DNA of 64,000 bases, from NCBI GenBank assembly GCA_035578905.1, contig JAQJVL010000084.1, positions 1,547,941 through 1,611,940 on the forward strand. The letters run 5' to 3'. The translations under genes and the position numbers were made by a program. The notes beneath the pieces are model-generated. The model did not search any database. It worked only from the letters and a program-made list of their open reading frames with translations, and was not told the origin of the DNA. Positions within the stretch are counted from its first letter, which is position 1. Each line of letters opens with the position of its first letter. The stretch is from Stictocephala bisonia (lineage: Eukaryota > Arthropoda > Insecta > Hemiptera > Membracidae). Of the stretch, positions 33,716 to 45,900 are shown piece after piece.

Positions 33716-34935
33716 AAAGGTTGTACCCTGTAAATGTTAATGCTGTACATGTAGAGGTTGTACCCTGAGGAAGTTAATCTCTTACATGTAAAGGTTGTAC
33801 CTTGTATAAGTTAATCGTAAACATGTAGAGGTTATACCCAGAAGCAGTTAGCCTTTACATGTAGAAGTTGTACCCTGAGGGCGTTAATCCCTTATATGTA
33901 GAGGTTGTATCCTGTAAATTTTAACGCTATACATGTAGAAATTGTACCCTAAGCGCGTTAATCGCTTACATGTTGAGGTTGTACCCTGTATAAGTTAACA
34001 CTGTACATGTAGAGGTTCTACAATGTAGAAGTTAACCGTGTACATGTACAGGTTACACACTGTAGAGGTTAACGCTGTACATGTAGAGGTTAACTCTACT
34101 TGTAGAGGCTGTAGCCTGAAGATGTTAATCCTATACATGTAGAGGTTGTACACTGTAGAGGTTAACGCTGTACAAGTAGAGGTTGTACCCTGAAGGTGTT
34201 ATTCCTATACATGTAGAGGTTATACACTGTAGAAGTTAACGCTATACATGTAGATGTTAACTATGTACATGTAGATGCTTTGCACTGTAGAGGTTAACGC
34301 TGTAAATATAGAGATTGTACCCTGTAGAGGTTAACTATGTATATGTAGATGCTGTGCACTGTAGAGGTTAATGCTGTACATGTAGAGGTTGTACACTGTA
34401 GATGCTAACTACGTACATGTAGATGCTGTGCACTGTAGAGGTTAACGATGTACATGTTGAGGTTGTACCCTGAAGATGTTAATGCCATACATGTAGAGGT
34501 TGTACCCTGTAGAGGTTAACTATGTACATGTAGATGCTGTGCACTGTAGAGGTTAATGCTGTACACGTAGAGGTTGTACACTGTAGAGGCTAACTACGTA
34601 CATGTAGATGCTGTGCACTGTAGAGGTTAACGATGTACATGTTGAGGTTGTACCCTGAAGATGTTAATGCCATACATGTAGAGGTTGTACCCTGTAGAGG
34701 TTAACTATGTACATGTAGATGCTCTGCACTGTAGAGTTTAACGCTGTAAACATAGAGGTTGTATCCTGTAGAAGTTAACTATGTACATTTAGAGGCTGTG
34801 CACTGTGGAGGTTAACGCTGTACATGTAAAGGTTATAAGTTGAGGGTGTTAATCTTGTAAATGTAGATATTTTATTCTGTAAGATACATGTAGAGTATGT
34901 ACATATAGAGATTGTGTACTGAAGATTTTAATCTT
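33716..34935 (+). repeat. Diverged monomer region of the TACATGTAGA satellite
   Basis: The same monomers continue (TACATGTAGAGGTTGTACCC, GTTAACGCTGTACATGTAGA) but without the 110 bp trimer order. Local pairs and triplets recur, for example AGATGCTGTGCACTGTAGAG at about 34351, 34425, 34530 and 34605. Divergence rises to the right until the repeat fades at about 34935. This is a typical decayed edge of a tandem array. Confidence 0.93.
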
Positions 34936-35574
34936 ATTCATGAGGTGAGCGAATGTAGTAATTATTTTTAAACCTAAGATTAACTATTTCTTACAAAGTG
35001 TCATTTATTTATAGCCTAATATCAAATTAACAAAATTTGTCATTTTTATGTTCTGAACATTGCAAAAAATAAATAGTAGGTATTTTCGCTGTAAAATGGC
35101 TGCCCACTTAACCAGTTAACTAAATTAAAAATTGTGTTAGCGTTGGTATAGAATGATAATTTAAAAAAATCTGTAGTAAAGGGCCACACTAGGATCACCG
35201 AATATTGCCTTGTTTATAAACTCGTAAGTGTGGAGCGAAAAAAACCTAAAACTACATGTTAATGTTAATATCAGATATAGCAGGACCTGCGAGTCAGTTT
35301 GCGCAGAAATATAAATAAAACAAAATACAACTTGTCAAATAACGCTGAAAATCAATTGTTGAGTGTTCTTTGACTCTAGATATGTGGTTCAATGTAGGTA
35401 CTTGATTTGCATATTTGAACATAATTTTAATGTAAATTTTACATAAAATTCATGTTTAAATAAGCACATCAGGCAGCCACTGAATCACAGATTGTTGCGA
35501 TAGTAAAACGTATGTATTATAAACGCATATCCGTACAAAACTATGTGTGTAAAATGTACCAAATGCTTAGACAA
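34936..35574. other. AT-rich sequence, no gene seen
   Basis: No assignable feature. Confidence 0.45.
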
Positions 35575-35675
35575 TAGGGGCCAGGTTTGTTTGGCCTGTA
35601 TTAATTGCCTCTTCTTTCTTGACAGACCAGCTTGATTACACCCGCATCTCTTCTTTTGTCCTGTTTATTTGCCGT
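35575..35675 (+). repeat. Dispersed repeat family 2, copy 3 (diverged)
   Basis: GGGGCCAGGTTTGTTTGGCC, ATTAATTGCCTCTTCTTTC, CTTGATTACACCCGCATCTC and TTCTTTTGTCC align in order with 18520-18625. Confidence 0.65.
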
Positions 35676-37609
35676 TAGAGTGGAACTGGATTTGATAAAT
35701 TAACATTCTCCTTTTAAATTTCTTCTAATTTAATTCTGACAATTATACTATATTATGAATTCTAATATTTAATTTGAAGAAAGGATAAAATTAGCGATAA
35801 AATGAGTAGGGAAATTAGAAAATAATATAATTATTGAAAAGTTGCTGAAAATTATTGTAAACAAAACATTTCTTTCGATTCAATACAAAATTTTACATCT
35901 AAAGCAATGATTTACCAACCAATAGTTATCAGGCATTTTGTTTGAAATGTATCATTAGTGTTAGTGTTATAAAGGTTTGGTGACATAAAAAACACTAATT
36001 TTGGTTAAATTTTAAGAGATAGTGATATTATTATACCCATTATAGTTATAATAGATTAGGTTAAGATAATCGTGAAACAAGTTTTATATATAACTGATAA
36101 AATATATAAAATTGATTTTTAATTTTGAGTTCACAATGCCAATAGTAAACGCTTGACAAGGTTAATTAAAAAAAAAAGTAAATATAAAAAATTAATCAAA
36201 TTAGATTAAATAATTGTTGCTGTTTTATAATTCAGATTAAAAAAAGAAGTAAAACTTAAAACAGCTATAGCACTAATCTGGAATTTAGTTTTTCTTCCCA
36301 ACATGAACTGACTCACTCGTGTTGTGAAAGTCAACAAAAAGGTGTAACACAAGCTCGAGGTAAGGGGCTCGATGGCATATTGAAAGGCCCGCTCTCAAAG
36401 GCTCAGTCCCTGAAGGGCTGTTCGCAGCGGGGTTTGCATATTGCATTACAGGTAGAGGGGGTCTGGATATCCACCATCTGTATAGGACATCTTATATTAT
36501 AGTTTTATTGCATATGTATATGGATTTGAAAAGCTACTGAAACCAACGTTTCTCCTATAGCTATCAGTGTGGTGATATGATTGTATGTAACCAGTATAAC
36601 AAAAGTGTGCCTCAGCTGCAGCTACGGTTTTTACTATATTATTATATTATATTGTGATCTCATTTAATTATTTATTGACAATTTGGGTCTTAGAACTAAC
36701 TGGGTCTTAGAACTAACTAATTCCAAAAGAACTTCTTAGTAAAATTATTTTTCGAATAAAAAACTCAACTTTCCAAAATATTGTTTGAGAAAAAATTTAA
36801 ATTTATTTAAAAGTATGAAACAATGAAACTGAAAATAAATTAAGGAATTTCAATTATAAATAAGTTTTGTAATTTTACCACTAAGTTTCACAAAACAAAT
36901 TAGTGAAATATGGAACAAGAATCATTTATATAAACTATTGATTATTGAAATTTCATGCAACAGTTAAGAAACAAAATAAATAAGAAAAAAAAAAAAAAAT
37001 GAAATAAAAGTCTATTAAATAATTTTAAATCTTAACTACATAGTACTCCCAAGTGATAAAGCCTTTTTATCCACATCCATGACGAGTTAAATATAAAAGA
37101 AAATACACAAATATTGATATTTAAAACATGCGCTGTTTGAAGGAAAGCAATAGCAAAATGTTAATGGGACATATCTAAATAAATTAGGTATAATCATGGC
37201 TAATGACTTAAATCCAATGATTATAAGGTACCTAATTATTTTTTATTAACTAATTACACTATTAAGGCTAATATTGATTCACAGTTTCACATATAATACT
37301 TTATCTCCTTATCTATACTAACCACCAAAACTCAAATAACCATCGTTTAAGTCTGAATTGGAAAGCGTTATATATTAATACGTTAAAAAAAGAAAAAAAA
37401 AAAAAGAAAAAAAAACTAGAGTGACCTACAGGAATTCATGGACTGAAATAACTACTTATTTATTCATGCTATTTTGAGATATTATAAATGTATACAAGAT
37501 ATAGTGAGAAACAAAGGTAATCGATTAGTGATTATGAGCTAAAAGGGAAAAATTGCTACGTAAATATGCGTCAGTTTAATTATTTACAAAGTATACAATT
37601 CCTTTATGA
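35676..37609. other. AT-rich sequence with a GC-richer patch at 36335-36480
   Basis: The patch (AGGTAAGGGGCTCGATGGC, GGCTCAGTCCCTGAAGGG, GTTCGCAGCGGGG) stands out in composition but has no frame or partner in this window. The rest is AT-rich, with A-runs at 36990 and 37385-37415. Confidence 0.35.
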
Positions 37610-37790
37610 ACGTGATGATAAGTCTCTGATTGTGAATGTGAAATACGAGGGAGTTTCGTCTCAGAAGAATGTCTCATAAAGACCCTTGAGGCCAGTTTTC
37701 TGTTACTGAGTGAATAACTCAGGCTTTATTTCAGCCCGGCACTTTTTACTTTGTTTCGTAACCAGATTTCAAACTGTAAAAGAAACTTGA
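37610..37790 (+). repeat. Dispersed repeat family 4, copy 1
   Basis: ATGTCTCA, CCCTTGAGG, TACTGAGTGAATAACTCAGG, CTTTATTTCAG and TTTGTTTCGTAACCA share order and sequence with 56240-56400. Confidence 0.55.
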
Positions 37791-38329
37791 AGAACAAGTT
37801 TCTTAATTGATACATTTATTTTGTTTAAAATAAAAAATGAATATTTACATTTTTAAAAACCTATTCTATTTTATTGTTAAGAGTATATTAAACTGATCAC
37901 AAAGTTATCTGGAAAAATAAATATTTTAAAATACAACTGTAGTCGAAAGTGTTATATAGAGATCGAATAAAATGGTAAGATAATTAATTATATACATCAC
38001 ATGAAATATCATATTCATCTAAATAATCAAGAAACATTCATTTTCCTTATTTCAATATGAAATTATTATTTTTAGGCGTATACAAATCATCTAACGTAAT
38101 TAAAAGAGGAACAAAGAAAATAGTTCTGTTAATTGTAATTTACGTGATATACAATTCTAGAATATACATTTTCCGGTGACAACCACTTCAAAGTGCCATC
38201 TATATAATTTAAATATCACTTCGTGGCTTGGATTCCAAGTAAAGCTGTAGGTTCCTTATCTTATATGTGTTATTGTACGAAAATCTGCCCTGGCTATTGG
38301 TTTATATTAATAAATGGCTCTTTCTTAAG

Positions 38330-38395
38330 AACAGTCGACCTTAGTAACAATGACTACACTCGTTCATCTACACTCAACAGACTCATTAAACCTTC
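38330..38395 (-). repeat. Fragment of dispersed family S3
   Basis: The inverse of GAGTGTAGATGAACGAGTGT with GTAGTCATTGTTACTAAGG, matching 61270-61320 and 20060-20110. The plus-strand open frame at 38223-38429 crosses it and is not supported. Confidence 0.6.
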
Positions 38396-38764
38396 ATATT
38401 TGGTCAGATTTCTGATTTACACCTTCTAAGGTATTATTGTAGTGATAGATCGCTAGTAGGCAAAATATGTCTAAAAACACTTTGAACACAAAAAACAAAA
38501 TTAGGCTAACACTATCCATTCAAACATTATTATTATTGTATTTTAGTTTCATATAAAGTTAGTAGCATCCATTGTATGATATGTAAAAATAAAAGCCAAC
38601 CAACATTACCTATTACATTATCTGTTACTCTTCCTTTGAGTAACTTAAATCATGTAGGTAGTTATATTTTTGGAGTATTAATTTTATTCACGTTCGCTTG
38701 AAAATTCAGCTAAAAGGATATGACGATTTCACAATATACTGCGTATTTAGATTCTGTGTTTCAA

Positions 38765-38766
<2 letters not shown>

Positions 38767-38819
<53 letters not shown>
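38767..38819. repeat. (TA)n microsatellite
   Basis: An uninterrupted TA dinucleotide run of about 52 bp. Confidence 0.97.
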
Positions 38820-38823
<4 letters not shown>

Positions 38824-39474
38824 GGTGTAACAAAATATGTTGTATACTGCACTATATTGTAAGTGTTATTGAACACACAGCAATATATCTGAAACATAAA
38901 TACAAACCAAAGTATTAGACACTACAATTAAACTATGATTTACCAAATATAACTTATTAAATTTGCTTAGATATGGATACAAATTTATCATGAACGTATA
39001 AGGCAAGCTCTATGTAGGTGATTATAGCGTCATGAAAACTCTCCGAGTTTAGGAAAGACTCCAATGAGCTTTTCACGGTAAACTTTGCAATATGCCTTGT
39101 AGGTTGAAGTATAACATAGTTTTCGTGTAGACGTTCAATTGGTAACCTCATACAGAAGAAAAAGTATACTATGTACATCTTAAACATTAACATGCAACAA
39201 CTTTGCTTGTCTTCGAAAATTCGCTAAATAGGTGCCAATAGTAATAAATCTGTACAAGTTTTGAATATGTAATAAAATATTTTAATCTGCACTTACTGTA
39301 GTGTAATAATTATAATATTCATTGATTTATTTTCTAATCATGCAACTTCAAGCCTGTGCGGTGAAATTCATCTAACCTTTAATTCATTTCTAAATAGATC
39401 GAGGGAAACATTTTTCTTCAGATATTGGTGATTTATATAAAACAAATAGTTTTTTAATTAGCATAATACGTGTT

Positions 39475-39745
39475 GGTACATATACAGTACGTATAAAATG
39501 TCACACAACACAAAATTTATTATAATATAAGCACAAAATGCACAAATATATTACAATACAAGTACAAAACGCACAAATATTATAGTTAATTATTGTGGTT
39601 ACCATAATATTTGTGCGTTTTGTACTTGTATTGTAATATAGTTGAGCATTTTGTATTTGTAATGTAATATAGTTGTGCATTTTGTGCTTATATTGTAATA
39701 AATTTTGTGTTGTGTGACGTTTTATTTGTACTTTATATAAAATGT
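39475..39745. mobile_element. Foldback element with ACAAAATG-rich arms
   Basis: The left arm from about 39489 (TAAAATGTCACACAACACAA) to 39592 is the inverse of the right arm from 39610 to about 39730. The loop is GTTAATTATTGTGGTTACC or similar. The right arm has an extra internal copy of TTGTAATATAGTTG(A/T)GCATTTTGT, so the arms differ by about 30 bp. No coding capacity; probably a foldback or MITE. Confidence 0.85.
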
Positions 39746-40765
39746 AACAACAAGGAATGTCAAAATTGCAAATTTCCTAATGGTAGGGATTTTTATTGTA
39801 TTCTATAATATTTTTAGAAAAAAAGTAGTATATTTTTTAATAATTATATTTCATAAAGATACGTTTGACCTCTGAATTATATATTTGACGCCCTTAAAAA
39901 TGCTTTAACCTCTCCATGCACAACCAATTAAATTTGAACTCTTGTATGTATAGCTATAATTTCCTTTTTATATGTAATTGTTTGAAAATACAAAAACTAG
40001 AGTGAAATAAAAGACTCATGCGAGTATCAAGAGTTGGGACTAACTGAAAGTCTTGTACGGTATAATTTTGTGTTCTATATGTTACGAAAAGAAACTTGAA
40101 ATTATAAAACACAAAGGAAACTTTCTTCTGTCGGTCACATTAGACGAGATAGAGAACTGTGAAACTGTTATTTGTTTGAGAGTCACTAAAGGCCTTGAAC
40201 TTGCCGTTTGTGTTCCCACTTTATTTAACTTTGCCCAGTAAAACTTTTATTACTCCCCTAGATAGGACATTTGTGAAACAAGTTTAATGTATTTATAGGT
40301 ATGTAAAGGTTTTACTTAAATTGAAAAAAATCATATCAAGGTAAAAGCTAAAAGAAATAAAATATATTTCTTATTGTTTAATTAAATAAAAACTTTACTT
40401 TTACGCATTATACGTATTTAAGATTTTAAGTTTACATATTTCAAAACCAATGTTTACCCTTCACAATGTTTCTAGCTTTATTCAGATTTAGTTTATTATT
40501 AAAGGTTCTAGTCTAAAACATTTTGTATTTCATAAATAAACTGAACTTAATTTAATTTATTAAAGTGCCTGTACACTACTCATACACAAATAAAGATGAT
40601 TTAATCTGTCAATATTAAATTGTGTCTATGGCAATAATGTTTGCATCAATGCAAATGTTTAATCAATATTTGCAATAATGTATATGGCAAAGGATTCCAT
40701 CATATTTCTGTCACTGAGTACCAACAACTGAATCGGACAATGTAGCTGGCCGCCCTGACCCCTAC
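39746..40765. other. AT-rich sequence, no gene seen
   Basis: Includes a 62-codon frame at 40053-40241 without recognisable motif. Treated as chance. Confidence 0.4.
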
Positions 40766-40985
40766 TCATACACATACAATAGTATTGACCCACCCACCCA
40801 CCCATACACGTACAGTGGTATTCACCCACCCGCCCACCCATACACGTACAGTAGTAATGACCCACCCGCCCACCCATACACGTACAGTGGTATTGACCCA
40901 CCCACCCACCCATACACGTACAGTAGTAATGACCCACCCGCCCACCCATACACGCACAGTGGTATTGACCCACCCGCCCACCCAT
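40766..40985 (-). repeat. 36 bp minisatellite, locus 4 left part (about 6 units)
   Basis: Units of CCCATACACGTACAGTGGTA plus TTGACCCACCCGCCCA. GTGGTATTG and GTAGTAATG types alternate, so the array is a 72 bp dimer repeat. It stops at CCCACCCATTGAGCGG (40985) and resumes at 42926, beyond the LINE. The long frames on both strands through it are artefacts. Confidence 0.95.
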
Positions 40986-41052
40986 TGAGCGGCCGTAGAT
41001 AAGGGGTTAAGGTGATGGCTTGCCACGCAATCGGCCCGTGTTCAATTCCCGA
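40986..41052 (+). repeat. tRNA-Gly-like segment at the LINE 5' junction
   Basis: GTAGATAAGGGGTTAAGG fits an A box region, CTTGCCACGCAA is an anticodon-type arm whose loop TTGCCAC carries GCC (glycine), and GTGTTCAATTCCC fits a B box. Acceptor pairing is not evident. The segment sits exactly between the minisatellite and the start of RT homology, so it is either a SINE head or part of a chimeric insertion. Confidence 0.6.
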
Positions 41053-42314
41053 TAGAAAAAAACCACTAATAGTTGTCTCCATTTTAAGTACACCTGCGAA
41101 GGTTTTTGAAATCATTCTGTATGACACCATATTCCCTCACATTAAACCTTATATTTCTGAGAGCCAACATGGGTTCATGCCTTCTCGCTCCATTTCAACT
41201 AATCAAGTTAATTTCGTTGATTTCACTTCTCGTGCTCTTGATTCAAGAGATCAAGTTGATGTAATTTACACTGATTTCACAAAGGCATTTGATAGTGTAA
41301 ACCATCAAGTACTGTTATCAAAACTTAACTATTATGGTTTTTCTGACAACTTTATTCATTTTTTCTGTTCATACTTGGAGGACCGGCGGCAGTATGTGTC
41401 TTATCGGGGTTATAAGTCTGATTTATTTTCAGCTGGGTCTGGAGGTCCTCAGGGCAGTAATTTGGGCCCTTTGTTTTTCATTTTATTTATAAATGATTTA
41501 GCCCAACATATTACATCAAATGCTTTAATGTATGCTGATGATCTAAAAGTTTCTAAAATTATTAGACATGCATTTGACCACAATGACATTCAGCATGATT
41601 TAGATACTATTACACAATGGTGTCAAGATAATCTTTTAACTTTAAATATTGATAAATGTTGTGTTATGTCAATACATAGAAAGAAAACACCATATTTATT
41701 TCCTTACAAAATAAATGATTGTCTCTTACGTAGGGTGAACCAGTTTAATGATCTGTGGGTCCTTATAACAGATGACTTGAGTTTCTCAAACCATATGTTA
41801 AATGTGGTGAAGAAAGCTTACTGTTCATTGGGTTTTATTTCAAGGACTGGAAAAGAATAGATTGGAGTTTGCATCTATAGTTTGGTCCCCATCAACTCAA
41901 CTATATTGTGAAATGATTGAGAGAATTCAGAAGAAATTTTTGCGATTGTTGTATTTTAAGTATTTTGGTCAGTTAAATTATCCAATTTGGCATATTAGAT
42001 ATGAAGAAATGTTAAATTTATTTGATTTCGAAAGGTTGTCTAAGAGACGAAAATTAGCGCAACTTTTTTACCTGCATGGTGTTATGAGAGGTATTGTGGA
42101 TGACCCAGCGACCTTAAGTAAGATAAACTGGTGTGTGCCGGCTTATGGTAGGCGCGCTGGCTATATGTTATACCCTGGTGGGGCTCGTACTGCCGCTCAT
42201 GCTAACTCCTTTCTAAATTTTACAATCATATTATTTAATTCCATAGCTGGTGGTGTAGATGTAGACATGTCACGGGCAGTGTTCAGAGCAACATGTAAAG
42301 ACTTAATACTTTGA
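41053..42314 (+). pseudogene. LINE reverse transcriptase and C-terminal region, frame-broken
   Basis: Two frames. The first, open at 41012-41860 (282 codons), has its first 14 or so codons in the tRNA-like segment. It then shows STPAKVFE, SQHGFMPSRS, YTDFTKAFDSVNH (motif A, residues 86-98), GGPQGSNLGPLFF (motif B) and MYADDLKVS (catalytic YADD, residues 174-177). It ends FISRTGKE and a stop. The second (41862-42314, 150 codons) begins LEFASIVWSPSTQ and holds the usual C-terminal region. A deletion at about 41850-41862 appears to have removed the link between them and shifted the frame. The catalytic residues are intact, so decay is recent. The endonuclease is absent. Family-level call is CR1/jockey-like. 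Confidence 0.92.
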
Positions 42315-42925
42315 AGGGTTGCTGGGACAACTAGGTTTCTCAACCTAAATTAATTTAGTTATTCAAATTCATTTCTTGGATTGTTTTATTTTTTTTTATA
42401 GGGCCTACTTATTTTTTATTTTTATTAATGTATTCAAATAAGCATTGTTTGGAAGAGTAAAGAGTTTTTAATCCTTAAAGTTTAAAAATTAAGTATTGTT
42501 ATTTTTGTACAGGCATGGAGGTCTTAATTATTAATATTTTTTTTCATGCGGCCCCCATAATTGGGCCCTTGGTCTGTTGGGGTCGCAGTTGTTTTTCGCA
42601 GGTTTCAGTATTTATTTTTTCTTTTGTTTGTTTTGGTTTTTGAATATATCTGTTTCATTACAAATTAATCTTATGTTTAATAATTTAGCTTATGTCTGGC
42701 TGTATTTAAACTGTATTTATATAATTGTATTATAACCAAGAATGTATTATATAATTTGGAGTACTTTATTTAGGCGCATAAGTTATAATTGTGTTTCTTT
42801 AGTTATTTAAGTTTTTTTTTTTATTTTTCATCAAATATGCCTTTTTATTGTGATCAATAATTTTGCCTGTGAAACTAATCTGTACCTGTGAAAACAATAA
42901 ATACATTTATTATTATTATTATATA
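41053..42925 (+). mobile_element. 5'-truncated LINE inserted in the 36 bp minisatellite
   Basis: The element starts inside the RT domain (STPAKVFE near 41090) and runs through the C-terminal region, a T-rich 3' untranslated region (42315-42900) and a terminal TTA microsatellite (about 42905-42924). The minisatellite continues directly on both sides with the same alternating variants, so almost nothing of the array was lost. The short-repeat tail and 5' truncation are typical of target-primed reverse transcription. Confidence 0.9.
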
Positions 42926-42977
42926 CGTACAGTAGTAATGATCCATCCGCCCACCCATACACGTACAGCGGCATTGA
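42926..42977 (-). repeat. 36 bp minisatellite, locus 4 right part
   Basis: ACGTACAGTAGTAATGATCC, ATCCGCCCACCCATACACG and TACAGCGGCATTGA: one full unit and a part, in the phase and variant order expected if the left array had been split by the LINE. Confidence 0.88.
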
Positions 42978-45900
42978 TAGTTTACAATATCTCCTGTATA
43001 CACGTTTACATATTCAAACTATACGTTTGGAGTTTCTACTTTTAAATTTATATTTGATTAATAAATTCGGTTAATTAAATAATAAATAATTAAATAAATA
43101 AATAATTAATTCATTAAATAGATAAAAAAATAATTCAATATATTCGGTTATTACCTCTAAATATATAGGCATATATTCCATAAGTTCATGATAAATACTT
43201 TCACAGAAGTTACAAAATGCCAATTGCAAAACATTAAATCTTTTATGATCACGGATAAAAATATAATTTAATAATAATTGTAACTAGAAGGTTTAAACGA
43301 AAAAATAAATAAAAAAACAATTTTTACATTACAGTTTGCATTATTTAATTTGTTAGAGAATGTTAAGCTGCACATTAATATTAGCTCTGCATGTTGCAAT
43401 TGTTTGAATTACTCTTTGAGTAGCTATCTTTGAAATATAAGTTGTTTGAATAGATTCTCATTGCTTAAAAAGATATTTAAATAACTGAAGAAGATCTGAG
43501 ACCTTCGTTAAATATTTATATTTACATATTTAGCTTGAATAAACTGAAAGGAAATATACTGTTCTTTAGAATGCAATAAAAGAAATTAAAATCTATGACA
43601 TTTGTATTCTTTTTGTACATTCAATCTCGTAAATCTGTTTGTATCATAATATGATCAAAACATTGTAGTTTCAAAAAAAGTTTTATTGATTCACTCTTAT
43701 GAGGATTTTTTAATTATTTTCAATTAAGTTTTGACGGGTCTCTAGAGACTAATAGTTAAACAAACCTTTAGACAAGAACTTTTGTATTTAGTACAAACTG
43801 TGTACGTAGTAATGATAGTAAATTTCAATAATTAGTGTAACGATATATCACTAATTTCTGTAACGGAACTATTGACATGATTTTTCTTGAAAAGCATTTA
43901 AATGTACCATATTTTGAATATTTTAATTTGAATTTGGAAAAATGTCAACTATGAATGTAAATATTGTTCCTTGAACGAAGTTTAAACCCAAATTGAATGC
44001 TAATTAGTTTTATTAAATAAATAACTAATAATTTAAGGAACCATTGTTAATATCATTTATACAATATACAAACAATGTTATAAAATATAATTTCCATATA
44101 AAAATGTTACACTGTGCATTGACTATATTATTTCTGCAAATGAGACCATTAAAGGTAGCTCAAAATCTCGTTAAGTAAAGCAACATTTTTCGACCTTCAT
44201 ATCTCAGAATCGACTTTAAAATTCAGCCATTTAAATACCTATAATATATTTCACAGTAACGCCAAACACAATCTAAGTACCATTATGGTTACAACAGTCA
44301 TAATATTAATTAAAAATTATTTTAAATTTGTTTGATGAAAATGTTAATTTATCAAAGATTGTAATAAGAGCAATATTATAAATGTATGAAAAAATGAAAT
44401 ATTTAAAAAGAAAAATGTATATTTATGCAGCTGCTATACGCTTTACAAATTTTGAATCACCAGTGATTAGGATCATGTGCACATATTCTTTTTGGAAAAG
44501 CGAAAATGCTACTTTTGTTATACCTAAAAAATTTTGGGTAATTATTTTCGAATTTTAAAAACTGTATCTAGTTTTTTATGGTGAGCATTACTTTGAAAAC
44601 TACTTTGATACGTCAATTATTTATGAGATATCGCGGAAAAACTACTTTCACAACACATCTCCTATGGTGGCCATATTCACAACGACAATAAAAGCTATGA
44701 AGAACCACAAGAAACGAATTTACATATATTCCCTCTGTATATTTTAACACCCCAATTTTAACGCACATTACGATTTTTTTTAAGTGTATAGACAAATAGA
44801 ATTCGTTAGGTTAGGTTTGGTAAGGTAAGTACAATTTGGCATCGCAAAAACAATGATATATTCGTGTTCAGAAAGCATAAAACATACATAAAATTGAAAT
44901 AGAAAAAAAACAACAAACACACAAATTGTATTATAAAATAACGATTTAAAATAAATATGAACTCATATATCTACACTTTTTCAACATGAAATCTTATTTT
45001 TAGAAGCGTCTAGAAAGTGCATAGTTACCGAAAAAATGTAATGATAGTAATACAATTATTAATAATTAGGTTAAGTTTGAATCTTAAATAATTTTTTCCA
45101 ACTAATTGTCAGAAAATATTAAGACAGAAAGACGTAACCTATAGGAACTTACCAATTACACTTCAACACGCACAATTTGGACGATTTTAGCCAACTTTAA
45201 AGAGTTTCCCAACCGGGATGAGTGTTATTATAACATTAGCATAGTTGAACCCCTTTGTCATTGCTTTAGAAAATCTCTGGTCTGAGGAAGGTAAACGTGG
45301 TGTATGAAATCAATTACTATAATATTTCAAGTATTTTATAATAAATTTGTTTTGTTCACTTGTTTTGCATTTGCACCAACACGTAATATGTTAATTAGGA
45401 AAATATTTGTTAACCATTTTAGTGAAGGTTGATGTATATTGTAGGACCTGGTAGGGATATTTAGTAGAACATAGAACGTGTCACCATTCTTTAAAAATCC
45501 AAAATGTGAAACCTACTTCCCCACTTTCAGAGTGGAAGCCGTCTCAAAAGGCCCTTTAGAACACATTATTCCATTTACAACTTGCGATTTGAATTTTTTA
45601 GCACTTCAAGAGAGACTTGTGATGTGTGTAACAAGAGATACATGGTTTATGTCCTAACAATGACATTACAACACACAATTTGTGATATCACACTATCAGT
45701 ACATGTTTATAATCAAAGAATTAGTTTGAATGTGAGTTAATTCCTTAAACAAATGTAACTACAGGTTAATTATTGTTATTTATTTAACTTTTCCAGATGC
45801 GTGCAACAGGGACGAGGAAAATTTGTGTAATTATTTGTGATGACATTTAAGTTTGGTCTCTTTACTGGAAATATGACTAATTCAGTAATTTTGTAGAAGT

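Noticed and set aside
40659..41130. Minus- and plus-strand frames over the minisatellite beside the LINE
   Set aside because: Repeat artefacts running into the tRNA-like segment.
44800..44825. Interstitial telomere repeat (GTTAGGTTAGG)
   Set aside because: Only two units; too short to separate from chance in AT-rich DNA.
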